A stretch of 64,000 nt of DNA from Nymphalis io (Eukaryota; Arthropoda; Insecta; Lepidoptera; Nymphalidae), in the NCBI RefSeq assembly GCF_905147045.1, contig NC_065908.1:10168001-10232000 (forward strand), written 5' to 3'. A program made the position numbers and the translations under genes. The notes beneath the pieces were generated by a model. The model was not told where the DNA came from. It ran no database searches and saw nothing but the letters and a program-made list of their open reading frames with translations. This document shows positions 36,685 to 48,300 of this stretch, piece after piece; position 1 is the stretch's first letter, and every line of letters begins with the position of its first letter.

Positions 36685-37048
36685 TTGCTCGTTGGTCCAG
36701 TGGCTTGATGTAAGGCCGAAGACTCAGAGATCTTGGGTTCAATTCCCAGGTCAGGCCAATAATAAGTTATTGGGTTTTTCTGTCAGAAAATTCTCAGTAG
36801 CAGCCCGGAGTCTGGAAGTTGGAAATGTGTACACTCCCGTGCCTCTGAAAGCATGTAGCACCGTTGCTCCTGCGCCTGAACTCTTTCCGGTCTTGTCGGA
36901 TTGCCGTCCCATCGGATTATGAGAGTTATGGAATAGAGAGTACACCCGTGTTTGCGCACACACTTTTGCACTATAATATCTCCTGCGTAGTTGGCTATTC
37001 TCTCTTGAGATTGGTCGCCGTGGCCGAAAACGGTCTGGAGGACATTAT
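36685..37048 (+). mobile_element. SINE family D, full-length copy with 11-bp target duplication
   Basis: The head CTCGTTGGTCCAGTGGCTTG (A box) and B box GGGTTCAATTCCC are followed by the same body as the 12.07-kb copy, ending GGTCTGGAGGACATTAT. Direct repeats TATACATTACA flank it at 36674-36684 and 37049-37059. Frames such as MVQWLDVRPKTQRSW, sometimes predicted as proteins, come from this SINE. Confidence 0.95.
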
Positions 37049-37059
37049 TATACATTACA

Positions 37060-37458
37060 AACATTACTACGAGGGCAAAAATAACGTAATAAATAAGTCC
37101 ATCTGAAAATATATTTTGCTGGGATTATATTTGGTTTATATCTCCCGACTCACTCACACTAATCGGTCCTGAATTTGAGCAAAACAATGCCCAAATTATG
37201 TTGCGGAATGCCTGAAAGCCACCAAACAATAATATTAATGTCGACTGAGGGTTTGATTTACACGAGACGCTGGCCGTACTAATGAAGGACATTTGTCTTG
37301 ACCGGAAAATAACTTTGTTTCAGACTCTTGTGTTATGGACATAAAGGTTAAAAGCCCTACAATAAATACCCGATTGTCTTTTAGATTTTGAATATAAACT
37401 TATCAATTAAATTTATTGCTCGGGAGTTTAACAATAGCAGAGTTACCCCTATATATAT
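37060..37458. other. Non-coding stretch
   Basis: Nothing recognised. Confidence 0.35.
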
Positions 37459-37541
37459 TATAAATAGGCCACCTGATGGTAAGTGGTGAAAGATGTGATA
37501 AGTGGGTGATACCAGTGTCAGAAGAGCTTGCAAAAAGTACC
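37459..37541 (-). mobile_element. SINE family B remnant, ends only
   Basis: The plus strand shows GGCCACCTGATGGTAAGTGG (3' hairpin, intact) and, about 20 bases on, AAGTGGGTGATACCAGTGTC, then AGAGCTTGCA matching the 5' part. The middle of the element is absent, so this is an internal deletion joining both ends. Confidence 0.65.
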
Positions 37542-40500
37542 TTATATTACCTTAGTGGTATATACATACTCGTATATCTCCTGTGCCTTATTAGTCATTA
37601 TCTTTTAATACTAATAATTTTTTATTTATTCAAGTAACAACTCATATACAAAATTACAAAAAAATAAAATAAAATACACACTACTATCTACTACCTATAC
37701 AATTTACTGGTCCAGCTGAAACTTTACAACAGAGGTTTATAAATATTCAGTCTAGTCTATTAGCAAGTAAATAATATTAATAATAATATTTATTTGACAA
37801 GTTAGAGATATTTGTTAATGACATTTTAGAAAGAAATCTTTTTCGTAACTCTTACTTAATTTTCAGTACCTAAATAACACACGCAATTAATACAAGTTAA
37901 AATGTGTCCATCTTAAAACATTTAATGACGACTTTTCTACTTTTTCAATAACTTTCGCATCTATAAATTTATTATATTGAAAGTTTTCTAATGGAAAAAA
38001 GAATATTCAAAAGCTTTATATATTTATTATACCTCACTTTGCATACTTGTTCTTGTTTGCTATTCAATATAAACTTCAGTCATATACTTCAACTAGCGTA
38101 CAAGTTTAGAAAATAATAAGATACGATAGGAATTCATTTACCGTCTTCGTTTGTATTTTGCTAAATAGGAGATTACATTTTATTCAATGTCATTTGTGAT
38201 GCTGAACAACGCAAAGTATTAATTTGAAACAAGAAAACTTTAGAGACGTGCTAAAGTTTCCCCCCGCCTTGTGTGAACCGAGTTCACTTTTACATAATTT
38301 AAGCAAAACAATATTAATTTTCACCGAGGCGCAAACCAACAATCAAACCAAACATGTGACGTCAGAACTCTTCCTTTTTGTATCGCTACAGATGTATCAC
38401 TGTGGCGTTAATTAGTTTTTGACGTCTAGGACTAAAATCCTAAGTCTGGTCAATAAAGAGTATTATTGATAAAAAATCTCACTAGCTCTCACAATCTCAC
38501 AAGCACAATGCAATCTTCGTCGACATACATCATCACTACGGCGCAGTTGGTCAAAGAGACATCATATTTCGAGTATCTAACTCGTATTCTACATACTCGA
38601 CAAACGGTATATACGACAAAATAATGCCTTCGGTATTTTCGAATATTACTTTATCAGAATTTTCTTAGTAATGATGTAAAGTATAAAGCAATGATGAATA
38701 TTAAAGAATATTAAACCAAATCCTCGTTGACAGCTGCTGGTAAGTTTTGTATCCTGTAATCTTTGTTTCCATTAAAAACGGCTTTTGTGAAACGACAGGA
38801 TATAATCCAGATGAAAAGTGATCTGGTACATCTCACGTACTTAAATAAATTATCATGAATTTGCAATTTTCAAAATACGCAAAGTAATAGTAATCTAAAA
38901 TATTAAAGAACTACTACACGATATAACATACGGAGTAAATAAAGGGAAATAATAAGCAAAAAAAAACATTAATGGAAAAGTGTTAATAGTCTCATCTCTA
39001 TTAAACCTAGAAGAAAAACAGAGAAGAGTCTTTAGATCACGGTCACTCAAGACGCCTTAAACGTCAACCCACCAATAACTTGTAGGAAAAAGAGAAATAT
39101 TTTTCAGAGCGTTACCTTTTCCACGGAACGGAAACGTTGTAGTCTCTCGCATTTTAATGAGACAAAAGCGAACGACGCTGAATGACTTAAAAATATATAT
39201 AAATAAAAAGGTTGATATAATAAAAAAAAACCGCTACTCCTCAAAGTGCATGTTGAATAGACTTAGCCGTGGAACTTATTCATCCAACTGTTACTAATAA
39301 ATAAAAGGAAAAAAATGTCATTCAGAAGTTTCTATTCATTTGGCATACGATGTTGTCGCTCATAAGAGAAATAAAAATCAAACAAAATTTTCGAAAAATG
39401 TAAATTATTAAAATATTACTTACAATATAAACGATATAAAAGCAATTAGGTATTTGTTCCTTTACGCGCATGGTCATTATACAAATTTAATTGTATACGC
39501 TTTCTATAATAAATATGATCAAAGAAAAAGTGTAACAAAGTAATAAATAGTACGGAGTTTCTTGTCGATTTACATATAATTTATTTAAAATTAAGATTCA
39601 AAAGTGTTTCTAAAAGGCTTCCACCTTTATTCTATAATTTAAACTTGTCACTTTTACTCTACAAACTCAATTCAATTCTACTAGTAAAATATAATATTTT
39701 ATTTTTTACATCAACAGCAATAAAATTGTTAACTAAGTTAACATTGTTATTGTTTTCTTTCTTCCCTTGAAATTAAATATTCATAGTATTTGTAAACGTA
39801 ACACGTCAATATTTGTGCGCCAAATTTGCCATTATAAAGATGTAACGTTCAAATACATGAGAGTTAGGTATAAAGATAATTCCATTTCGCACTTAATTAA
39901 TAACAACTACGGTTGTTAGCTCCCATTAATTACCATATACACGGAAATTTGCGGCAACAAAGAACCTAATTGAATAAATAATACTTTGATTCGCTCATAA
40001 TTTAAAATGATACATAACCGTGCCATGACAAGTTAGTCGAATTTCGTCCAAAATCATGGTCTGATGTCGACGACACACTAAGCTTGTATTTATTACATCA
40101 CCACGCACAATAAACGGCTACGAATATAAAACGCAACTTACAACGAGGCATCAAAGAAATTCAAACTGACCGTATAATCTAACTTATGGGTGTTGTTTTC
40201 GACTATTGCTTATACGAGTACCAACTACTTTCATTACGTTACTTTTATCTCCATACGCAAGGCTGCCAACATGCTAACCCTTGTATGTATTAAATGAAGA
40301 AATCTTAAAGGTGATGTTAGAGAGAAAAGTTACGTCTGGTTTAGTGACGTCAGTCGCTTGTCGCTGTGTAAATATATTAGAATTACTACTTTACTCGTAA
40401 TCATGTCTCCATTAAATTAAAAAAATTACATCCTATATTATCTATTAAAAAAAAAGACCATTAAATAACCTAAATAAAAAAAAAGTCACAAAATATTCAG

Positions 40501-40945
40501 TTTTTTGTTCGTATTCGTTTAATTAGCAGAACAATGAGTACGAACCGAAGTAGCTCCCTTCGGGAGTATAAGCGGATAAACACAGATCCGCTTATACCCA
40601 TCTCCACAAAACAAGGGCTTCTTGAGTTGCCTTTTAAAATATAATCAGCAAAGGAAATATCTTATAAGCCCGTATTATGTTTTAGTTATCTCTATATACG
40701 TTCATCTTATGTTTTTACGCTGGTTACTAATTTCATTAAATTTGCTATGTTCACATTATGTATGTTGTATTGTATATACATATTATATAAACACGAAAAA
40801 GTACGTTTAAGTATCCGCTTTAAAAAAATTATGAATTAAGATTTCACTTCTGTTCGGAGATTGTAGTTCAGATTTCAAATAATCGCTGTAATTTCTAAGA
40901 ATAAAGATGTTATTTTTTCTAAGCATATTGCACGTGGAGGTTACG
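37542..40945. other. Long AT-rich non-coding stretch
   Basis: No exon or known repeat is recognised. About 38220-38450 is slightly GC-elevated and unique. A pair of adjacent hairpins at 40554-40597 is listed separately. Confidence 0.35.
40554..40597. repeat. Two adjacent perfect hairpins
   Basis: CTCCC-TTC-GGGAG occupies 40554-40566. A perfect 12-bp inverted repeat GTATAAGCGGAT / ATCCGCTTATAC lies at 40566-40577 and 40586-40597 with an 8-base loop. The two are immediately adjacent, sharing base 40566. No repeat family is recognised around them. Confidence 0.85.
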
Positions 40946-41008
40946 TAGGAAGCTTTGTGCAAGCACGTCTGGGGGTCACCATACACTCATTAGTTATTCT
41001 ACGATTGG
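40946..41008 (+). mobile_element. SINE family B, 5' part of a disrupted copy
   Basis: GGAAGCTTTGTGCAAGCACG, TCTGGGGGTCACCATACACT and CATTAGTTATTCTACG match the first ~65 bases of family B. The matching 3' part resumes at 41331 after about 320 bp of other sequence. Confidence 0.7.
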
Positions 41009-41330
41009 CAACAGCCGAAGGGCTCGGATCAAATATAACACTTTGTCAAATATCAAAAAAGAAAAAACACGGCATAGAAGCCTATATCATGAAGCTTTTA
41101 GAACGTTCATATTACTTTGATCTGTACGTTTACCATATCATTTTTATCTTCTAATCATACGTCCGAGTGACGTGTGCAAAATAAGTATCAAAATTATCTA
41201 ACATCATGTTTGTGGTGGGCTGTATAGACCGTAACGTCTTGCACTATCCATGTTTCCATAAATGTGTACAGAAAACGGTATTACAGGTTACTTCCACATA
41301 ATAATAAATGTAATATGATAATAATTAATA

Positions 41331-41491
41331 CAGTGTAATTACAGGCACAAGGAACATGACACCTTAGTTTCCAAGGTTGGTGACGCATTGGCGATGGTTA
41401 ACATTTCTTACAATACCAATTTCTATGGGCGTTGGTGACCACCATCAGGTGGCCCATAAATGTTCGTCCGCCTACCTATACTATAAAAAAA
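41331..41491 (+). mobile_element. SINE family B, 3' part of a disrupted copy
   Basis: It begins CAGTGTAATTACAGGCACAA and runs TTCCAAGGTTGGTGACGCAT, TTCTATGGGCGTTGGTGACC, then ACCATCAGGTGGCCC, where the CCACTT arm of the hairpin is deleted. It ends CCGCCTACCTATACTATAAA. It is probably the rest of the copy that starts at 40946, about 50 consensus bases being lost. Confidence 0.8.
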
Positions 41492-42415
41492 TTGTTTTCG
41501 AAAATGTATCAAACAATGGTGACACAAAGCCTAAATTATAAGTAAAGATAGTTTCGCTGGAGTGTCTGTGTGACGTGCGATCTCGTGCGAGCGCCTATAA
41601 TTGGTCTTTCTAGCCCCTTAAGTGAGTTTCAAGCTGTTGACCAAACAGCTCTTCAATATAGAACATTGTCTGTCATATGTACACCCATACATTCGAGTTT
41701 GGTTTCCATTACCGAACTGTTGTATGATGTTTAACTATATTTAGTTAGTTACAAATTACTGCTCCCAACGTTACTAGTATTCTTACCGCAATCATCATAA
41801 AGAAACACTAATTCTATGACCCTAAAGCATTTATTAGAACTGTAAGTTAACTCAAAAAAACTATTATTCCTTCTTGTCTGAGAAATGTGCATTATTCTCT
41901 CGCCGCTTTGAACTCTTAGTCATTGTAAAATTCGTTTCACTCGAAGGTTTCTTTACAAGTTACATTATCTGTTCCTTACAGATAATATAGCTAGGGGCTA
42001 GGTTCTGGTTTTATATATAATTTATAGTTGACTGCTTTGAAAACATAGTATAACTATATACTAGGCTTAGCGACACGTGCTGCATGAACCAGATCGCTGT
42101 CATGATAAAAAGCGAAAAACCGAACGACATCTTACCTTGTTTATTTGTAAATTATGAGAACAATACCGGTATTAAAAAACTACTAATATTTCTATTTATC
42201 CCACAAATTAAACGTAAATTTTATGTTCGGAGTGATTGTGAGTGCGTGATAATAACCAGAGGGGTCAGGAACGAACCTTCGACGGTTAAAATGATTGAAT
42301 CCCAATATAATATGGATCAGACAACTTACTAAGATTATTAGTAAATATTATATAAATTGCCGATACACAAAAAAACTGATATATATATATATATATACAT
42401 ATATATGTATGTATA
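41492..42415. other. AT-rich non-coding stretch
   Basis: Nothing recognised. An (AT)n tract at about 42379-42410 abuts the mariner insertion, an expected TA-rich target. Confidence 0.4.
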
Positions 42416-42417
42416 TA

Positions 42418-43697
42418 TTAGGTCCTTACATATGAAATTAGCTTTTTGTCGTACTGACCACTTTGATCTGAAATATCTCCTCTTTGGTTAAGAATTCCAA
42501 ATTCAAATTTATAAATTCATTTAGCTGGTACATTTTAGTTTTGAAAACAGTCATTCATTTGTTTTTTCCTCATTATTTTTTTCTTTGGCGTCGCTTATTA
42601 CCGCACAATGGATAACATGAAATATCGGTATATTTACGAGTACGAGTTCTACCGTGGCACCTGTGCTGCAGAAACAGCTCGAAGAATTAATGATGTGTAC
42701 GGCGCTGGTGTCGCAAAAGAAAGCACAGTACGTTTTTGGTTTCAACGTTTTTGTTCTGGAAATTTCGACCTTTAGAACCAACCGCGTGATCGGCCGGAGA
42801 CCAAAGGGGAAAATGAAGAATTAAAGGCTATTGTGGAAGTGGATCCATCACAAAGCACTTTAGAGATAGCTGCAGGCTTCGGAGTAATTGATAAAACTAT
42901 AGTAATCCACTTGAAGCAAATCGGGTAAGTAAAAACACTTGAACGATGGGTACCTCATGAATTGAGTGAATCGAACTTACAAACACGCGTCGACTGCCGT
43001 GTTACTTTGCTCAACCGACACAATAATGAGGAGATTTTAAATCGAATCATTACTTGTGATGAAAAATGGATACTGTACGATAATCGGAAGCGCTTGTCAC
43101 AATGGCTGAACCCTGGACACCCAGCCAAATCCTGCCCTAAACGAAAATTAACTCAGAAAAAGTTACTTGGGGGTTTTGGTGGACTAGCGCCGGTGTCAAT
43201 CACTACCTTTCTAAAATCTGGCCAAACGATTACGGCAGATATCTATTGTCAGCAACTGCACACCATGAAGGAAGAACTAGCTACTAAGCAACTGAGATTG
43301 GTTAATCGCTCTAGGCCACTGCTGCTTCACGACAACACAAGACCACACACTGAACTACAAAGAACCACTAAGTTAGATGAGCTCCAATTGGAATGTCTGC
43401 GACATCCACCGCACTCCCCCTTGCTCCAACAGATTACCATTTTTTCCGGAATTTGGACAACTTCTTACAAGAAAAAAATTCAACTCCGATGCGGCAGTCT
43501 AAGCCGCCTTCAAAGAGTTTATTGATTCTCGCCCCCATGGTTTTTTTAGTAATGAGATCAATGAACTACCTATGAGATGGCAAAAGTACATAGATAACAA
43601 CGGTGCATACTTTGATTAGTTAAATATATTTTACAAAAAAAAATTTGACTTTATATTCGTCCCGTACAAAACGCCAATTTCAAATGTAAGGACCTAA
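42418..43697 (+). mobile_element. mariner copy 2, 1280 bp with both terminal repeats
   Basis: The 5' end TTAGGTCCTTACATATGAAA and the 3' end, whose reverse complement is TTAGGTCCTTACATTTGAAA, form terminal inverted repeats of at least 24 bp with few mismatches. TA dinucleotides flank both ends (42416-42417, 43698-43699), the mariner target duplication. Its length is typical of a full mariner. The transposase gene is dead: two stops and a frameshifting loss before the third catalytic Asp. Confidence 0.96.
42608..43618 (+). pseudogene. mariner transposase, D34D type, three inactivating lesions or more
   Basis: The start is at 42608 (MDNMKYRYIYEYEFYRGT). The HTH region is followed by an in-frame TAG at 42773 (copy 1 keeps CAG) and an in-frame TAA at 42926 (copy 1, in its inverted segment, keeps AAA). 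The catalytic domain continues in the same frame: IITCDEKWILYDN (first Asp, 43058) and RPLLLHDNTRPHT (second Asp, 43331). The third Asp lies in another frame (LAPTDYHFFRNLDNF, codon 43432). The second-to-third distance is 101 nt, against the 105 nt expected for D34D, so 4 bases are lost. A garbled stretch near 43165-43200 (LLGGFGGLAPV) may hide compensating shifts. The reading ends FIDSRPHGF...NNGAYFD. Confidence 0.92.
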
Positions 43698-43699
43698 TA

Positions 43700-45254
43700 T
43701 TTATCAGGCAACCTTTTGTGTGACGCCTATTTTGCATATATGTATAATTAAAGAGGTCAAGAAATTAACAGAGATAGAAGGGAAAACCAGAGCCAGAGTA
43801 GAAGTGAATTAATTGCACGTCACGCCGACGAGACGACGTGGACACGTCAGAGTCGCAGCTGCATTCAGTAATGATGGACAGATACACGGACATTGTAATT
43901 AATTTAACTATATCGCTATAAAGTAACTGAAAAGTAATTTGGTCTTCTAACTGAAAAGTGATAGAATAACTCGAAACTAGTCAAACCGAATTATATTATT
44001 TATTAGCTATTCACGACAAACACAAATATTTATGGCAATTTGTATTTTGACAATGTGAACAAAACATTTGAACCTCTAGCCAGAGTCGGGTACTATATTT
44101 AATTATCGAACGCGAGAAAAATTATCAACTACGTTTGTGCTGACAATTCGTCTTGTGTTCGAATTTGAAGTAAAACATTAAGAGGAAATTCACACGCGTA
44201 CGATAATAGCGGCGGACTGGCGGACAAAGCTTTCTTTGTAACTGATAGTTTTTTTAACAGTAAACAATAAATACATTTGTAAATATATTTTTTCAAGATA
44301 TATTATGAGCAAAGTCCCTCTAAACTTTACTTTAAACATCATATTAGATAAAATAGATATTGTATCTCCGAATACATTATTTTTTTAAACATATTTTGCA
44401 CCCGAACTTTCCTACAAAATGTTAGCTAAACATCATAAAATATATAATAAAGTAACAAAATATGAGTACATTGAATATGTTCACGTCAACCGCGTTAGTA
44501 AAAACCTTAACTTATAGAGTATAAATCAATATTTATCTGAAGGATGACAAACAATAATGCGATAACGGTCTAAGTAGGCGTCTCATGTAATAAATACAAC
44601 GAAGAGTAATAATCCGCGACATCGAAGCGAAAAGCTTTCATTTGTTCATAAATAACGTGTGTCGACAAGCTGACATGAGTATGGGCGGATACACTATGAA
44701 TACTTCAATAACCAAAAGATACCGACCCCGCTAAGTGCGTGTGCTGAACTGCTCCCGTTTTTATTCGCGAATACGTGAATATGACATATGTTATATTCAT
44801 ATTATAGAAAATTAAAATGTACCCGAGTGAAAGACAGAGAAAAAAGTTTAAAACAGTAGGTATTTAAAGTACAATCTAAAAATTAGTGTTGTATTTTTCA
44901 TTATCGACACGTGGAATACACAAACTTTTTCCTTAAGCATTTGTCTAGCAAATAATAATAATAATTATCGTCCAATCCTAATATATTTAAAATGTTAAAT
45001 CTCTAAATCACCAGGAAATATGTTAAAAATAATATACAAAATTTCACCTTAACAGAAATTACTTAAAACGACTTAATACTAACCCGGTAACAATACTCGC
45101 TAATGTTCACACCTCAAAAATTGATAATGGTAATAGAACAAGATAGTATGCGTAACGATTATTATTCATTTTATAAGGTTTACAATATATCGTTGATATA
45201 TCAATAATAAAAATTAAATATTGGTTCGTGTTGCATTACCATATACTTTGGTTA
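43700..45254. other. AT-rich non-coding stretch
   Basis: Nothing recognised apart from a GC-elevated patch at about 43800-43870. Confidence 0.35.
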
Positions 45255-45441
45255 ACAACTTCAAAAAAATTTCCTTCCAACGAGGCATGAAGACAAGAAT
45301 GACATCTTGCGGGCCAACAAGGCGGGAACGGCTAGCGTAGAACATTCTTCCTGACTGTACTAGCCGTCGACGCATTTGGACTCTACTACCACTTATCATC
45401 AGGTGGAGTAGAGCCTTTTGCCTTCCCGAAAAATAAAAAAA
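45255..45441 (+). mobile_element. CR1/Zenon-like LINE copy 4, 3' fragment, decayed
   Basis: The plus strand carries TTCCAACGAGGCATGAAGAC, ACATCTTGCGGGCCAACAAG and GGACTCTACTACCACTTATC, then ATCAGGTGGAGTAGAGCC and a CCCGAAAAATAAAAAAA tail. These match the last ~190 bp of copy 3, with more differences. The lower hairpin stem has one mismatch (GACTC against GAGCC). Confidence 0.85.
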
Positions 45442-46051
45442 GACTATTCTAGAATCATTAGTAAAATTATCTATGTGTACTAAACTACTAAATCTTTCGT
45501 TATATGATCAACGTTATTTTGATCAGTGGATTGTCTGCTTGAGATCATTATTATTTTTTTTTTTTTTTTATAGAATAGGATTATGATTATATACAAGCGA
45601 AGTCATTATACTTAGTTTCGATCTAAGTACATAAACATATTAAATGATTTACACAATAAGTAATTATAGTTCGACAACATACATTGAATTCTCAATGGTC
45701 TGACTGAGACGAAGTATGAAATATAGTCTCAATTGGTTTCCAATTCCACAATTACACTCCGTTTAACATTCGAATCGGTTTCACAACTTTATAAGTCTAA
45801 TAGCCAATTAGACTTTGTAAAATAAGAAACGAAAACAAATTACAAACGGATCCTCAAATTTACTTTTGACTATAATAAATCATTCGAAATCAAAAGTTTT
45901 AGTGGACTCAATTGAATCAAACCCTAGGTTTTTTGAAGTCAAAGCGAAAACGCCCTTACGGCTAAATTCGTCGTTTGAGAATATTGAATATTTGCTTAAA
46001 ACATTTCATAACAGGCCATAATGAGATTATAAATGTTTCACTCGATAAAAA
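45442..46051. other. AT-rich non-coding stretch
   Basis: A poly-T run occurs at about 45551-45569, followed by ATAGAATAGG. This resembles the reverse complement of a SINE B tail, but nothing further of the element is present. Otherwise nothing is recognised. Confidence 0.35.
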
Positions 46052-46347
46052 GCCAAGATGGCCCAGTGGTAAGAACGCGTGAATCTTAACCGATGGTCGC
46101 GGGTTCAAACCCGGGCAAGCACCACTGAATTTCATGTGTTTAATTTGTAATTATAATTCATATCATACTTTACGGTGAAGGAAAACATCGTGATAAGACT
46201 TGCATGTGTCTTATTTCACTAAAAATCTGCCATATGTGTATTCCACCAAACCGCATTGGAGCAGCGTTTCAGCGTTCTCCTGAAAAAGGGAGAGGAGGCC
46301 TTAGCCCAGCAGTGGGACATTCACAGGCTGTTACGATTACGACGATA
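46052..46347 (+). mobile_element. SINE family A, slightly deleted copy
   Basis: The head GCCAAGATGGCCCAGTGGTA and B box GGGTTCAAACCCGGG are well kept. The body has GTGAAGGAAAACATCGTGAT. A short deletion removes the TGGTGGAATAAGCTCCAAAC part (GGAGCAGCGTTTCAGCGTTC here). It ends CCCAGCAGTGGGACATTCAC, then GGCTGTTACGATTACGA. Confidence 0.92.
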
Positions 46348-48300
46348 CCTTTTAAATGGCTGTTATCTGCTGTTAGAGGCTGTTATCAACATTAATTTCG
46401 TTTCTAGCTTATACAGCCAATTTTATACTTCAATAAGTAACTTCCTACGTAAATATTAATAATGACAATAATAAATAACTAGGCGTAACGTACGAAGGTA
46501 ATATAAAGAGATAGTAATGACTTTTAAGTATTTTTACGAATCTTTATAATTATGTCTTCACCGAACAAACCCCTCGGTCGGCTACTAAAGCCGTAAGTTA
46601 CTCAAAACATTGTCATCCCACATATGAACCCTCATCAAATCATAAAGGGATCTAAGTACCATTTTCATGAGAAGAAATAAATCATACACTACCTTCTTGT
46701 GTACCAGGTAACCACGCCCGACTTGAAGCTAATTTGCACAGTGACTTTCGGAGGATCAAAAGGAAAGCTGAACGAACACAGCTTTGCTTTATAAAATATG
46801 AATAACTGTACCATTTTGTTTTTCTTTTCAAATAATAGCCCTTAATAAGTTTTTGTCCTCTCCATAATTATTCTATTATTAAATGCGTTTGCTTGTCGGA
46901 AGTATGAAATATATAAAATAAAATATCAGTTAGGCAAGGAATATCTAACAATAAATTTATTTGAATTTTTCTTTGATGTAATAAAGAATTCTATTGTGGA
47001 ACAAATCAGAATAATCTGACGGCGACAAAGTATTAAAACAAAGCGATACAGCTATCATACAAAAAATATCTCTTAAGGTTTTTAAAAACTCGTCAGTTCG
47101 TTGAATTTATTGCAAGGAAGCTTTTTATAGTCGAGTGCTTTTAAATATTCATGAGAACTGGAGAAGGGCGCGAGTCGCAAAGATGTTAGCAGTGTCGAAC
47201 TGACGGAGGGCGTTCAAAAATGCTGTCTGAAGTGTCCATTACAAACGTGTACACATTTGGATCGACAAGCTACCGATAGCTTTGTAAACTTCGATATTTC
47301 CATTGATGTTCATTTATGGGAAGAAATACAACAAACTAAGGCCTTTCTTATATAACGAATAACATTGGCGGTTGGATTATTGGAGAAGCGCGGGTGAAAT
47401 GTGATATTTTACGTTAATGGTCAAAACAACAAACATATCATATATTGTCACACACATAACATGTCTTTATTATTATTGTTTTAGACGATTATTGTAAAAT
47501 GATTATTCCATTCTAATCTACGCATTAATACAGGTATTTTGTTGCCATCAGAAAGGTCCTGACTGACTCGAATGAACAGCGAGTGATGATACCGGATATG
47601 AATCATTGTGATTACGATCCGCTCGCTTGTGTCTTTTGCGATTTAAAGGGGAAATGCTGCCAGCATTCTTCAACGCGGTCACGATTTGCACAGTAACTAT
47701 TTATTATTTGTATTTGTATTTATTTAAGGCTCTAATTTAAATAAATCTGTATAAATAAATATTTTAATAGTTAAAAAAACACGAAAATATGAAATGGCAA
47801 GATTCATTATCATTAGTTGTTGAATACATAGGTACATATTGTATATAAAAAATATATTCCAACAAACAATTGAACGCCCGTTAACAGAGTTGCTTAACTC
47901 TTTCGCCAATAAGTACCAGGGCATATATATAAGACGTGAGAGCCGAGAGGCGCCGCTACAAGTTGTGACGTGATGGATGTGGCGCTAATGGACGGAGCGA
48001 CCGCTTGCCAAACATCTGACATCTGAGCTCCCGGGAATAAATGCCGCTTTCTATTTATTATTTAGATGAGCACACTCCTTTCATTTGTACACTTATTTAT
48101 CTCATCTATCCACATGTGTGGGACACTTAAAAACGCCCATAAACAATGACACAAAATTACAGTTTCTAATAAATCTTGTTTAATTAGGTCATCGTTTATC
48201 CTGTTATTCTTTTACTTCTTCTAAACATTACGGTGGTTTTTTTTGTAGTATTCAAGCAGAATAGGGATTTGGTGTATATACAAATACTTCGAATATATTA
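46348..48300. other. Non-coding stretch
   Basis: AT-rich overall. About 47920-48030 is GC-elevated and begins with a TATATATAAG string, but has no supportable ORF; a promoter is possible but unproven. No repeat family is recognised. Confidence 0.35.

Noticed and set aside
36692..36922. Frame beginning MVQWLDVRPKTQRSW and its relative at 11989-12252
   Set aside because: Both lie inside SINE D copies; similar strings are predicted wherever this SINE occurs.
45551..45580. Poly-T followed by ATAGAATAGG as a minus-strand SINE B
   Set aside because: Only the tail-like dozen bases match; the hairpin and body are absent.
47920..48030. TATA-containing promoter and small ORF (MDVALMDGATAC...)
   Set aside because: TATATATA strings are common in AT-rich DNA, the frame ends after about 15 codons, and no gene follows.
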